Shown one piece after another: positions 9,812-17,691 of a stretch of DNA of 64,000 nt. Source of the DNA: Microbacterium terregens. Lineage in GTDB: Bacteria; Actinomycetota; Actinomycetes; Actinomycetales; Microbacteriaceae. How positions within the stretch are numbered: position 1 is the first letter of the stretch; each line of letters opens with the position of its first letter. Below the pieces are notes generated by a model. That model ran no database searches and was not told where the DNA came from. It saw only the letters and a program-made list of their open reading frames with translations. The DNA lies in assembly GCF_039534975.1 (NCBI RefSeq), contig NZ_BAAAWH010000001.1, positions 558,001-622,000 of the forward strand, read 5' to 3'. The translations under genes were made by a program, and so were the position numbers.

Positions 9812-11107
9812 TCAGGGGCGGCGCGCGGCGCTCTCGATTTCCACGGCGTCGCGGACGGCGAGCATGCCGTGGAGCGTTTCGGTGAAACTCGTCGAGAGGG
9901 GCGAGAGGCCGATGCGCAGTCCGCCGGGGTCCCGGTAGTCCGGGATGACGTCCTGCTCCCACAGCCCCGCGGTGACCGCACGCATGGCCGGATGCTGGAG
10001 CGTGACGTGTCCGCCGCGCCGTCCCGTCTCGCGGGGCGAGGCCACGGTCACCCCGAGCGCACCGAGGAGCGCGTCTGCGACCCGGATCGCGAATGCGGTG
10101 AGCGCGATCGACTTGTCGCGGATCGCGTCGATGCCGACGTCTTCGATGAGCGCGAGGGTGTCCTGCAGCGCGAGCATGCTCACGATCGGAGGCGTGCCCG
10201 AGAGGAACCGACGCATGCCGTCCGCCGGCACGTATTCGGGTCCCATCGCGAAGACGTCGGCCGCGCCCATCCAGCCTTGGATCGGCTGCGCGAGCGCGGC
10301 CTGGTGCCGAGCGGCGACGTACGCGAAGGCGGGCGATCCCGGTCCGCCGTTCAGGTACTTGTAGGTGCATCCGACGGCCAGATCGAACTCCCACGCGTCG
10401 GCCCGGATCGGCACCGATCCCGCGGAGTGGCAGAGGTCCCAGAGGATGAGCGCGCCGGCATCGTGCGCGATGCGGGTGAGGGTGCGCGCATCGGCGAGGT
10501 ACCCGGACCGGTACGCGACGTGGCTCAGCACCACCACTGCCGTCTGCGGGCCGGTGGCCGCGCGCAGGTCTTCGGCGGAAACCCCGGAGGAACGATCGAC
10601 ATCGATCCACCGCACCCGGCCACCGCGCTCGGCGGCGATCCCCTCGACCAGATACCGGTCGGTCGGAAAGTTGTCGGTGTCCACGACGATCTCGACCCGC
10701 GCCCGATCGCGGGCGTGCTGCAGGTCGAACGCCGCCCGGATCAGCTTGTACAGAAGCACCGTGGTCGAGTCCGCGACGACGGTCTGACCCGCGGCCGCGC
10801 CGATGACCGCGCGTGCCACCGTGTCGCCGATCTCGAACGGCAGGGCCATCCAGGACTCGTCCCATCCGCGGATGAGGCGCCCGCCCCACTGCTCGTGCAC
10901 GAAGCTCTCCATGCGCGACGCGCTGCGGCGCAGGGGCCGGCCGAGCGAATTGCCGTCGAAATACACCAGCGACGTGTCGGAACCTATGAACTCGTCGCGC
11001 AGGGCCGCGAGCGGATCGGACGCATCCAGTGCGGATGCCTCGGCGGCAAGCGCGGCCGGCGCCGGAGCGCCGGAGTCTGGCACGCGGGGACGATCAGCCG
11101 TGCTCAT
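9812..11107 (-). CDS. kynU: Kynureninase
   Basis: PLP enzyme that cleaves L-kynurenine to anthranilate and alanine, 431 aa (family usual ~400-430). Landmarks are the N-terminal YFDGNSLG motif, the cofactor-contacting ADSTTVLLYK stretch, and the Schiff-base lysine in VGCTYKYLNGG. The ATG at 11107 has GAGGAG 10 nt upstream and overlaps the end of the amidohydrolase gene by 14 nt, so the two are coupled. A TTG two codons earlier is possible. It is the third gene of a kynA-amidohydrolase-kynU operon for tryptophan degradation to anthranilate. Confidence 0.95.
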   Translation of the reverse strand: MSTADRPRVPDSGAPAPAALAAEASALDASDPLAALRDEFIGSDTSLVYFDGNSLGRPLRRSASRMESFVHEQWGGRLIRGWDESWMALPFEIGDTVARAVIGAAAGQTVVADSTTVLLYKLIRAAFDLQHARDRARVEIVVDTDNFPTDRYLVEGIAAERGGRVRWIDVDRSSGVSAEDLRAATGPQTAVVVLSHVAYRSGYLADARTLTRIAHDAGALILWDLCHSAGSVPIRADAWEFDLAVGCTYKYLNGGPGSPAFAYVAARHQAALAQPIQGWMGAADVFAMGPEYVPADGMRRFLSGTPPIVSMLALQDTLALIEDVGIDAIRDKSIALTAFAIRVADALLGALGVTVASPRETGRRGGHVTLQHPAMRAVTAGLWEQDVIPDYRDPGGLRIGLSPLSTSFTETLHGMLAVRDAVEIESAARRP

Positions 11108-12107
11108 CGGCAATCAACTCCTCGGTCGGAACCACGGTCGCGCCGGCCAGCCAGGCGGGCACGGCAGACGAGGATGCGGGCGGATTCCCCGCGATGAACG
11201 TGGCGACGGCCTGGGACCGCTCACTGCCCGGCCACGGGTCGGTGAGGGCGTCCAGCAGCGCTTGGCCGCGCAGGCCCGCCTCGTGCAGCGCGCTCAGCTC
11301 ACGCGCATTGACGCCGGTCGGGAGGTCGCCGTTGCCCAGATCGGTTCCGTACAGCACGCTTCCGCCCGCGGCGAGGAAGTGCTCGAGATTCGCTCTGGCG
11401 TGGTCGAGGTTTGCCGCATCCGCGCGGTGGATGTCCAGCGTCGAGATCCACCGCTGGCCGATCGCGACGGCTGCCGCGATGAGGGAAGGATCGAGCCGTT
11501 CGCTGAACGGGGTGTGGGCGAGGGCGTCCACACCGGCGTCGATCGCCACTCGGGCCATGCCGGCGCCCTCGGCGTGGGCCACCACCGGCAGCGCGTGCGT
11601 GCGTGCCGTCGCGATGATCGTCGCCAGCGTTGCGGCATCGATCACCGGTCCGGCAGCCGCGTTCAGCGCGACCTTGATCACCGCTGCCCCGAACTCCGCC
11701 TGCTCGTCGACCGCCGTCGCCGCGCCGCCGTTGACACCGGGGTGCGCGGAGGGATCGTGCACTTCGCGGACGGTGCCCGGCGGCGCCCACGAGCGCCCGC
11801 CCGGGTACCCGCCGGGCGCGGTGAGGAACGCACCGGCATATGCCACTCGAGGCATGGCGTCGGGCGTGCGCCGCGCGAGCTCGACAGGGTCGCCGCCGAG
11901 GTCGAGCACGCCGGCGATGCCGGAACGGCCGAGACGACGCTCGTCGATGAGATGCAGGTGCACGTGATGGTCGATGAACGGCGGCAGGACGACACCGGCG
12001 TCGCCGGAGATCGCACGACGGCACAGTCCGACGTCGTCGCCGAGGAGGTCACGCAGTTCGTGGTTGGTCGCCCGCCCGGCACCCTCCCGCGATCGCCCGC
12101 CCGGCAT
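11094..12107 (-). CDS. Amidohydrolase superfamily protein in the kynurenine operon
   Basis: Metal-dependent hydrolase of the amidohydrolase superfamily, 337 aa. The full ligand set is visible: HxH in FIDHHVHLH (near residue 45), a candidate carbamylated Lys in AAVIKVAL, His in PVVAHAEG, His in DALAHTPF, and the catalytic Asp in LYGTDLGN. It starts 3 bp after the kynA stop and overlaps kynU, so it is firmly part of the tryptophan-to-anthranilate operon. That pathway needs an N-formylkynurenine formamidase between KynA and KynU. No KynB-type cyclase-fold or alpha/beta-hydrolase formamidase is encoded here, so this protein is the natural candidate. That role is inference from position and chemistry. 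Confidence 0.8.
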   Translation of the reverse strand: MPGGRSREGAGRATNHELRDLLGDDVGLCRRAISGDAGVVLPPFIDHHVHLHLIDERRLGRSGIAGVLDLGGDPVELARRTPDAMPRVAYAGAFLTAPGGYPGGRSWAPPGTVREVHDPSAHPGVNGGAATAVDEQAEFGAAVIKVALNAAAGPVIDAATLATIIATARTHALPVVAHAEGAGMARVAIDAGVDALAHTPFSERLDPSLIAAAVAIGQRWISTLDIHRADAANLDHARANLEHFLAAGGSVLYGTDLGNGDLPTGVNARELSALHEAGLRGQALLDALTDPWPGSERSQAVATFIAGNPPASSSAVPAWLAGATVVPTEELIADEHG

Positions 12108-12110
12108 CCG

Positions 12111-12971
12111 TCACTGGCCGATCTCGGTGCGCACGGCGAAGAGCTCGGGGAAGAACGTCAGTTCGAGCGCCTTCTGCAGGAACGGAACCCCGCTCGAGCC
12201 GCCGGTGCCCTTCTTGAAGCCGATGATCCGGTCGACGGTCTTGAGGTGCCGGAAGCGCCACAGCTGGAAGTTGTCCTCCAGATCGACGAGCTCCTCGCAC
12301 GTCTCGTAGGCCGCCCAATGAGCCTGCGGATCGGCGTAGATCGAGGCGAAGATCGGCACGAGCTCGGGGGTGAACGTCCACGCCTGCGTGACGTCGCGTT
12401 CCAGAATCGTCGCCGGGATCGGATACCCAGCGCGGGAGAGCCGCCGCAGGAACTCGTCATACAGGCTGGGCGCCTCGAGTGTCGCGCGCACCAGCTCGAG
12501 CGCGGCGGGATCCGCCGAGAACACACGCAGCATGCCGGCGTTCTTGTTGCCGAGTGTGAACTCGACCGCGCGGTACTGCGCGGACTGGAACCCGCTCGCG
12601 TTTCCGAGCACACCGCGGAACTGCGCATATTCGGCGGGCGTCAGCGTGGCCAGAACCGACCACTGCTCGGTCAGCGTGCGCTGAATGTGCTTGACGCGGG
12701 CGATGCACTTCAGCGCCGGCGCGAGCTGATCCTCACGGAGGAATCGGCACGCGGCCGCCAGTTCGTGCAGCACGAGCTTCAGCCACAGCTCCGTGGTCTG
12801 GTGCTGGATGATGAACAGCAGCTCGTCGTGGTGCTCCGGAGAGCTCAGCGGGTGCTGGGCGGCCAGGAGCGTGTCGAGCTCGAGGTACCCGCCATAGCTC
12901 ATCCGATCGGAGAAGTCGGTGACGACCGATCCTTCGATCGCGCGCGTATTGCCCTCGACGCCTTCGCTCAC
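12111..12971 (-). CDS. kynA: Tryptophan 2,3-dioxygenase
   Basis: Haem enzyme that opens the indole ring of L-tryptophan to N-formylkynurenine, 286 aa, the normal bacterial TDO length. Family hallmarks are [12 protein letters not shown] near residue 25, [19 protein letters not shown] (46-64) with the active-site His, and the distal substrate-binding RxxxGxSSGVPF-like stretch [12 protein letters not shown] near the C-terminus. GTG at 12971 sits 6 nt after a TAGGCT -10 box. It is the first gene of the kyn operon. Confidence 0.96.
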   Translation of the reverse strand: MSEGVEGNTRAIEGSVVTDFSDRMSYGGYLELDTLLAAQHPLSSPEHHDELLFIIQHQTTELWLKLVLHELAAACRFLREDQLAPALKCIARVKHIQRTLTEQWSVLATLTPAEYAQFRGVLGNASGFQSAQYRAVEFTLGNKNAGMLRVFSADPAALELVRATLEAPSLYDEFLRRLSRAGYPIPATILERDVTQAWTFTPELVPIFASIYADPQAHWAAYETCEELVDLEDNFQLWRFRHLKTVDRIIGFKKGTGGSSGVPFLQKALELTFFPELFAVRTEIGQ

Positions 12972-12977
12972 AGGACG

Positions 12978-12983
12978 AGCCTA
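12978..12983 (-). promoter_or_regulatory. -10 box of the kynurenine operon, leaderless type
   Basis: TAGGCT on the minus strand followed by 6 nt and the kynA GTG. The hexamer and spacing are the same as at mdh and argA. No -35 element is obvious. Confidence 0.5.
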
Positions 12984-13008
12984 CTCAGCGGCACCCGGCG
13001 GAGCGCTG

Positions 13009-13269
13009 CTAGATGATCGCGAGCTCGCGCAGCTTCGCTTCGACGGCGGCGTTGGACGGCTCGACGTGGTGCGAGGCATCCGGGTAGACCACGACGGGGA
13101 TGCTGGTGCGACCGGAGATGTCCCGCGCGATGTCGGCGGCCGGGGGGTCGGCGACCAGGTCGACATACGTGAAGGTGACTCCCAGCGCGTCGAGCTGGGT
13201 CTTCGTGCGGACGCAGTCACGGCACCAGTCGGCGCCGTACACGGTGATGGTCGAGGTGGGGGAAGTCAT
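13009..13269 (-). CDS. Glutaredoxin-like thiol-disulfide oxidoreductase
   Basis: Small thioredoxin-fold protein, 86 aa, with the redox motif C-R-D-C in YGADWCRDCVRTK near the N-terminus and the cis-proline region TSIPVVVYP near residue 60. It is of the actinobacterial glutaredoxin/mycoredoxin size, but its CRDC is not the CGYC typical of mycoredoxin-1, so the electron donor is uncertain. The ATG at 13269 gives the compact family N-terminus; a longer in-frame extension reaching 13371 would overlap the divergent glycosyltransferase and carries no domain. Confidence 0.85.
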   Translation of the reverse strand: MTSPTSTITVYGADWCRDCVRTKTQLDALGVTFTYVDLVADPPAADIARDISGRTSIPVVVYPDASHHVEPSNAAVEAKLRELAII

Positions 13270-13345
13270 GCATCCATTCTCCCGTATGAACCCTGGACGC
13301 CTGCCGGGTGCGCGGGGTTCGTGCACATGGGACGATTGAACCCGC

Positions 13346-14488
13346 ATGCAACTGTCGATCATCGTCCCCACCTACAACGAGGCTCCCAACGTGGCGGAGC
13401 TCGTTCGTCGTGTGACCGCCGAGACCGCCGGCATCGATGCCGAGATCATCTTCGTCGACGACAGCACGGATTCCACGCCGGACGTCGTTCGTGAGGTCGC
13501 GGCATCCGCTGCCCTGCCGATCCGGCTGATCCACCGGGACCACCGGACGGGGGGACTGGGCGGCGCTGTCCTCGAAGGCTTCGCCGCGGCCGAGGCCGAC
13601 GCCTGCCTCGTCATGGACGGCGACCTGCAGCATCCACCCGAGGAGATCCGCGACATCTACGCGAGGTTCCTGCGCGGCGACGTCGATCTCGTCGTCGCGT
13701 CCCGCTACGCCGGCGACGGCACCAGCGCAGGTCTTGCCGACCGCACGCGCGTGCTGGTGTCCAAGGCGGCGACCGCCTTGACGCGCGCGATGTTCCCCAT
13801 CCGACTCCGGGGAGTGTCCGACCCGATGACCGGGTTCTTCCTGATCGACCGCAGGGCGGTGGATGCCGAGACCCTCAGACCGCGCGGATTCAAGATCCTG
13901 CTCGAGATCCTGGCCCGGAAGAATCTCCGCGTCGCGGAGGTTCCGTTCGATTTCGCCGGGAGGCATGCGGGCGAATCCAAGGCGTCGATGCGCCAGGGGA
14001 TGCACTTCCTCACTCAGCTGACGGCGCTGCGGTTCGGCAAGATGTCGCTGTTCGCCGTCATCGGCGGCCTCGGAGCACTCGTCAACGTCGCGATCGTCTG
14101 GGCGCTCACGCAGCTGGGCGTCAACTACATCGTCGCGGCGATCATCGCGTCCGAGCTGACGATCATCGGCAACTTCCTGCTGCAGGAGCGCTTCGTCTTC
14201 CAGGACATGAAGGGCGAAGCGTCCGGTGTGTGGTCGCGCTTCATCAAGTCCTTCACGTTCAACAACACCGAGCTGCTGATCCGCATCCCGATCGTCGCGC
14301 TCATGGTGAGCGGGGGGCACATCTCCGCCGTGATCGCCACGGCCATCACGCTGTTCGTGGCGTTCATCGTGCGGTTCGTCTTCCACTCACTGGTGGTCTA
14401 CGCACCGCGCAAGGCGGGCGCGACCAGCCGCGCACGCCAGCTCGTGGACGAGCTCGATGCACAGGCGATGTCGCCCGGGGAGTTGTAG
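13346..14488 (+). CDS. Glycosyltransferase family 2 with C-terminal GtrA domain
   Basis: Polyprenyl-phosphate glycosyltransferase of the dolichol-phosphate mannose synthase type, 380 aa. The GT2 domain (1-~235) has IIVPTYNEAPNV at the start, the FVDDSTD nucleotide-sugar site, and VMDGDLQHPPEE as the metal-binding DxD-like region. The rest (~235-360) is a GtrA-type membrane domain with four hydrophobic segments. Such fusions load a sugar onto a lipid carrier and may help flip it for cell-wall glycan or glycoprotein synthesis. ATG at 13346 follows a weak GATTGA box by 6 nt. The donor and acceptor are unknown. Confidence 0.88.
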   Translation: MQLSIIVPTYNEAPNVAELVRRVTAETAGIDAEIIFVDDSTDSTPDVVREVAASAALPIRLIHRDHRTGGLGGAVLEGFAAAEADACLVMDGDLQHPPEEIRDIYARFLRGDVDLVVASRYAGDGTSAGLADRTRVLVSKAATALTRAMFPIRLRGVSDPMTGFFLIDRRAVDAETLRPRGFKILLEILARKNLRVAEVPFDFAGRHAGESKASMRQGMHFLTQLTALRFGKMSLFAVIGGLGALVNVAIVWALTQLGVNYIVAAIIASELTIIGNFLLQERFVFQDMKGEASGVWSRFIKSFTFNNTELLIRIPIVALMVSGGHISAVIATAITLFVAFIVRFVFHSLVVYAPRKAGATSRARQLVDELDAQAMSPGEL

Positions 14489-14493
14489 GCCCC

Positions 14494-14593
14494 GCGTCAG
14501 CGAGCCGGGGGTGTGGGGCGGAGCCCCATGAAGTGGCGGGCGTCAGCGAGCCGGGGGTGTGGGGCGGAGCCCCACAAAGTACAGCGCGTCAGC
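14494..14593 (+). repeat. 46-bp tandem hairpin repeat, two units plus a stub
   Basis: Units begin GCGTCAGC at 14494, 14540 and 14586 (the last is only the first 8 bp), so the period is exactly 46 bp. Each full unit contains GTGTGGGGCGGAGCCCCA, a 7-bp stem with a 3-nt loop. The stub includes the TGA stop of the polysaccharide deacetylase gene on the minus strand. The same family, reverse-complemented and five units long, is at 24581-24821. Confidence 0.85.
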
Positions 14594-15755
14594 CGATCAG
14601 TCCGATGAGCGCGTTCAGCCCCATGCCGTAGTTGATGCGGATCGTGGGCAGCGCCAGCTTGTCGGTGCCGATCGTGACGTAGCCCGGCTCGATCGTCCGC
14701 GCCATCTCGTACCCCGCCTGACGCAGCCCTTCCTTCGCGTTGTCGTTGTAGTGGCCGAAGGGGTAGGCCATGACCTGCTTGACGCCGCCGAGGACAGTCG
14801 CCGAGGTCTCCATGTCCGCGACGATCTCCGGGATCGTCCAGTTGACGATGCGGCCCTGCCCGTTCGCTCCCGCGCTGTGCATGTTGTGCGTGTGCGAACG
14901 CTGCTGCACGTACATCGACGGCGAGGGGCCGGTGCCGTCTACGGTGATGCAGAACGCTGTCGTCAGCAGCTGATCCTCGATGACGACTGGCATGCCCATC
15001 TCCAGCCACGTGATGTCGCAGTCATCGTCGGTGATGATCACCGAGTGGGCAGGTAGGAACAGCCGGCCGTCGATGAAGGCGCTGAGCTCATCCCACGTCG
15101 GCAGGTAGAACCCGGTCGTGGCGATGTGGTTCATGTGCGCGTCGAAGTCGCCGATGTACGCGTAGTTGCCGCGCAGCCAGTTGTCCTCGCCCTCCGGTTT
15201 CGGCGTGAACTGGTGGTACATCAGGATCGGTATCCGGGCGTTCTCCGCCGCGTTCTCTTCCGGCGTCTTCCACGACGCGTACAGCGTGGTCTCCTGGTCC
15301 GTGCATGCGACCGGTTCCGAGCCGTTCACCCGGCTGGGGATGGCGAACGCCGCGGCGTCCTCGGGCGTGGCGTACCACCCGGCGAAAACGAAGCCGTCGC
15401 GTTGCGGGACGGGCAGCCCGGAGAAGAGCTGCCCCTGCGTCTGCAGCATCGGAGCGTCCACCACCGCGTCGCCCTGAAAGCTGACGGCACACGCCTCCGG
15501 GTCATCGGTCGATGCCAGCAGCTGGCGGGCGGGGGTCTGGTCGTCCGACGCCGGCGCGGGAGGTGGTGTCGTCGTCGCGGGAGCCTCGGATTCGTCTGCG
15601 ACGGGAGCTTCGCCGCCGCGTGTCAGCGCCAGCACGGACACGGTCGTCACCACGCCGGCGATCAGGACGATCGCGGCCAGGAAGGTCGCCAGCCGCCGAC
15701 GACGGCGGACGCGAGCGGACACGCGATGCGCGCGGTTACGTGTGGAATCGGTCAC
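14589..15755 (-). CDS. Secreted polysaccharide deacetylase with InlB-type repeat domain
   Basis: Probable extracellular carbohydrate deacetylase (NodB fold), 388 aa. After a basic, Arg-rich start there is one membrane segment (~24-47), then a Thr/Pro-rich linker, then a domain at ~85-160 resembling an InlB B-repeat/Flg_new module (VFAGWYATPEDA, TTLYASWK), then the deacetylase domain. NodB motifs are recognisable but altered: IITDDDCD in place of the usual TFDDG, SHTHNMHSAG as the metal-binding His motif, and AYPFGHYND. GTG at 15755 is supported by the signal anchor. Substrate candidates are cell-wall or capsule polymers. The motif 1 deviation leaves activity uncertain. Confidence 0.8.
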   Translation of the reverse strand: MTDSTRNRAHRVSARVRRRRRLATFLAAIVLIAGVVTTVSVLALTRGGEAPVADESEAPATTTPPPAPASDDQTPARQLLASTDDPEACAVSFQGDAVVDAPMLQTQGQLFSGLPVPQRDGFVFAGWYATPEDAAAFAIPSRVNGSEPVACTDQETTLYASWKTPEENAAENARIPILMYHQFTPKPEGEDNWLRGNYAYIGDFDAHMNHIATTGFYLPTWDELSAFIDGRLFLPAHSVIITDDDCDITWLEMGMPVVIEDQLLTTAFCITVDGTGPSPSMYVQQRSHTHNMHSAGANGQGRIVNWTIPEIVADMETSATVLGGVKQVMAYPFGHYNDNAKEGLRQAGYEMARTIEPGYVTIGTDKLALPTIRINYGMGLNALIGLIG

Positions 15756-15896
15756 AGCTTCTTACCCCAGACAGTGGGCGCCCCGACCATCGGACATGCG
15801 CCTCATCGCATATCGTACGGCGTGGATCCTGAGACCCGAGGGAGCGGGTGCACGCGAGGTTCGGGGCCGAGCCGACCGCGGTGCGGCGCGGATCGC

Positions 15897-15902
15897 TACG
15901 CT
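15897..15902 (+). promoter_or_regulatory. -10 box of the double-ACT gene, leaderless type
   Basis: TACGCT with a 7-nt gap to the ATG at 15910 and no Shine-Dalgarno in between. Confidence 0.35.
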
Positions 15903-15909
15903 GTCGCTC

Positions 15910-16425
15910 ATGACAACGCTCGTCCTCACCGTCGTCGGAGATGATCGACAGGGGCTCGTCGCGGCCGTGGCGGATGTCGTCACCGCTCACGGCGGCAACT
16001 GGGAGAACAGCCAGCTGGCAGAGCTGTCCGGTGCCTTCGCCGGCATCATCGAGGTGTCCGTCGGCGACGATCGCGTCGAAGAGCTGCGCGCGGCACTGGG
16101 CGCTCTCGACGGTCTTCTCACGGTGACGACCCACGCGGGCGGTGCGGGGACCAAGGATGCCGCGCCTCCGCGCTCTTTCTCGTTCCGTGTGCTCGGCAAC
16201 GACCACCCGGGCATCGTCCGCGAGGTCTCCTCCACCCTCAGCGCGCACGGCCTGAGCATCGAGCGGATGACCACCGAGACGCGCGATGCGGCGATGTCCG
16301 GTGGCCGGCTGTTCGAGGCGACCATCGCCGCGGAGGTCCCGGCATCCGTCGATGTCGACGCGGTGCAGGCCGCGCTCGAGCGTCTCGCCGCCGAGATCCA
16401 GGTGGACGTGACGCGGGAGCCGTGA
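15910..16425 (+). CDS. Double ACT-domain regulatory protein (GcvR-like)
   Basis: Protein of 171 aa consisting of two ACT domains, in the arrangement of the glycine cleavage repressor GcvR and related amino-acid sensors. ACT 1 starts LVLTVVGDDRQGLVAAVADVV (residues 4-24), and ACT 2 starts FSFRVLGNDHPGIVREVSS near residue 91, each with the Gly that usually contacts a bound amino acid. There is no DNA-binding domain, so it would act by ligand sensing or by binding a partner. ATG at 15910 is chosen because it begins directly at the first ACT strand and follows a TACGCT -10 box. Longer in-frame sequence upstream has no similarity to any domain I know. Confidence 0.82.
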   Translation: MTTLVLTVVGDDRQGLVAAVADVVTAHGGNWENSQLAELSGAFAGIIEVSVGDDRVEELRAALGALDGLLTVTTHAGGAGTKDAAPPRSFSFRVLGNDHPGIVREVSSTLSAHGLSIERMTTETRDAAMSGGRLFEATIAAEVPASVDVDAVQAALERLAAEIQVDVTREP

Positions 16426-16452
16426 CATGCGGCGTCAGGGCGACTCGCGACG

Positions 16453-17625
16453 TCAGCGCCCGGGTGCGGCCGCCACGAGCCGCGGAAGCGCGCGTTCGAT
16501 GGTGTCCATCGTCGCGGTCAGCGAGACGCGGAAATGCTCGGGGCGATCGAAGATCGTGCCCGGCATGAGATGGATGCCCTCGACGGCCAGTGCGTCGCAG
16601 AAGGCCTGCGCGTCGCCATCGGGAGCGCGGCCCCACAGGTAGAACGTGCCCTCCGGCCGGGTCAGCGTGTACCCCGCCTCATCGAGTGCACCGTACAGAC
16701 GGTCGCGCTTGCGGGTCAGTTCGGGGATGTCGATGGACACGTCCTCGAGGGCGGGCACGCTGTACTGCATGAGTGCGTTGGGAAAGCCCCAGCCGATGGC
16801 GAGCTGGGTCGGCATGAAGGCCTCGCGGAGCTCGTCCCGCTCTGTGGTCGGCAGAAGGGGCGAGAGCGCGAGGTAGCCGAGCCGCTGCCCGGGGGCGAGG
16901 AGCACCTTGCCGTAGCTGTAGTCGATCATGGTCCACGGATACGAGGCCGCGGGACTGTCGAACCCGATCCCGTCGAAGCGGATGCGCCGGTACGGCTCGT
17001 CGGAGAGGAGCCAGATCCGGTGCCCGTGGGTGCGGGAGGCCGCCTCCAGCACGACGGCCAGCTCGACCCACGTCTCCCTCGGGAAGACCCTGCCTGTCGG
17101 GTTCGAAGGAGAGTTGACGATCACGAGTCGCGTGCGCGGACTGATCGCCCGTGCGATCGCGTCGACGTCGAGGGAGAAGTCGGAGGGATCGAGGGCCGCG
17201 GCGACCGGAACGAGGTTGGCCGCGTGCAGCATCGGCTCGTAGCAGAACCACCCGGGGACCGGGATGACCACTTCGGTGCCGGCGTCGGCGACCAGGGTGA
17301 GCGCCAGTGCGATCGCGCCGAAGGCGCCCTGGGTCATCGCGATGTCCTCCGGCTGGAAGTCCAGTCCGAGTTCGTCAGTGAGGCCCGCGGCCACCGCCTC
17401 CTGCGCGGGCCGCTCGTTCGTCTTGTAGGCGTACCAGTCGACCGTTCGCGGTGCGAGCTGTGCGGCCATGGCACCCGTGAGCCCGGCCAGCGCCATCTCG
17501 TGCGGGTTGCCGAACGTGAAGTCCATCGCATCGGGATCCTGCGCGACCGCCTGGATCCGGGAGAAGAAGGCCGTCACGCGGTCCACGGAGGACTTCGCCC
17601 TGACGGCACGTTCGGACATGGCCAT
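16453..17625 (-). CDS. Class I/II PLP aminotransferase
   Basis: Fold-type I aminotransferase, 390 aa. The cofactor region reads TQGAFGAIALAL near 105, NSPSNPTGRVFP near 180 (Asn contacting PLP), LSDEPYRRI near 215 with the pyridoxal-binding Asp, and the Schiff-base Lys in DYSYGKVLLAPGQRLGY near 245. The C-terminal substrate Arg is in FRVSLTA. The amino donor cannot be inferred. It is convergent with the double-ACT gene, with only 27 bp between the stops. The ATG at 17625 is followed by another Met two codons on; either could be used. Confidence 0.88.
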   Translation of the reverse strand: MAMSERAVRAKSSVDRVTAFFSRIQAVAQDPDAMDFTFGNPHEMALAGLTGAMAAQLAPRTVDWYAYKTNERPAQEAVAAGLTDELGLDFQPEDIAMTQGAFGAIALALTLVADAGTEVVIPVPGWFCYEPMLHAANLVPVAAALDPSDFSLDVDAIARAISPRTRLVIVNSPSNPTGRVFPRETWVELAVVLEAASRTHGHRIWLLSDEPYRRIRFDGIGFDSPAASYPWTMIDYSYGKVLLAPGQRLGYLALSPLLPTTERDELREAFMPTQLAIGWGFPNALMQYSVPALEDVSIDIPELTRKRDRLYGALDEAGYTLTRPEGTFYLWGRAPDGDAQAFCDALAVEGIHLMPGTIFDRPEHFRVSLTATMDTIERALPRLVAAAPGR

Positions 17626-17691
17626 GTCGCCCGCCTTCCGAGCCCGCCCCTACAGGCTCCGTGGTCAGACTTCCAACTCCGGCGTGCGGCG

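Noticed and set aside
14494..14593. 46-bp repeat as a bidirectional terminator for the flanking genes
   Set aside because: Hairpins are short, lack U tracts, and the same units lie upstream of hpt, where a terminator makes no sense. A secondary effect is still possible.
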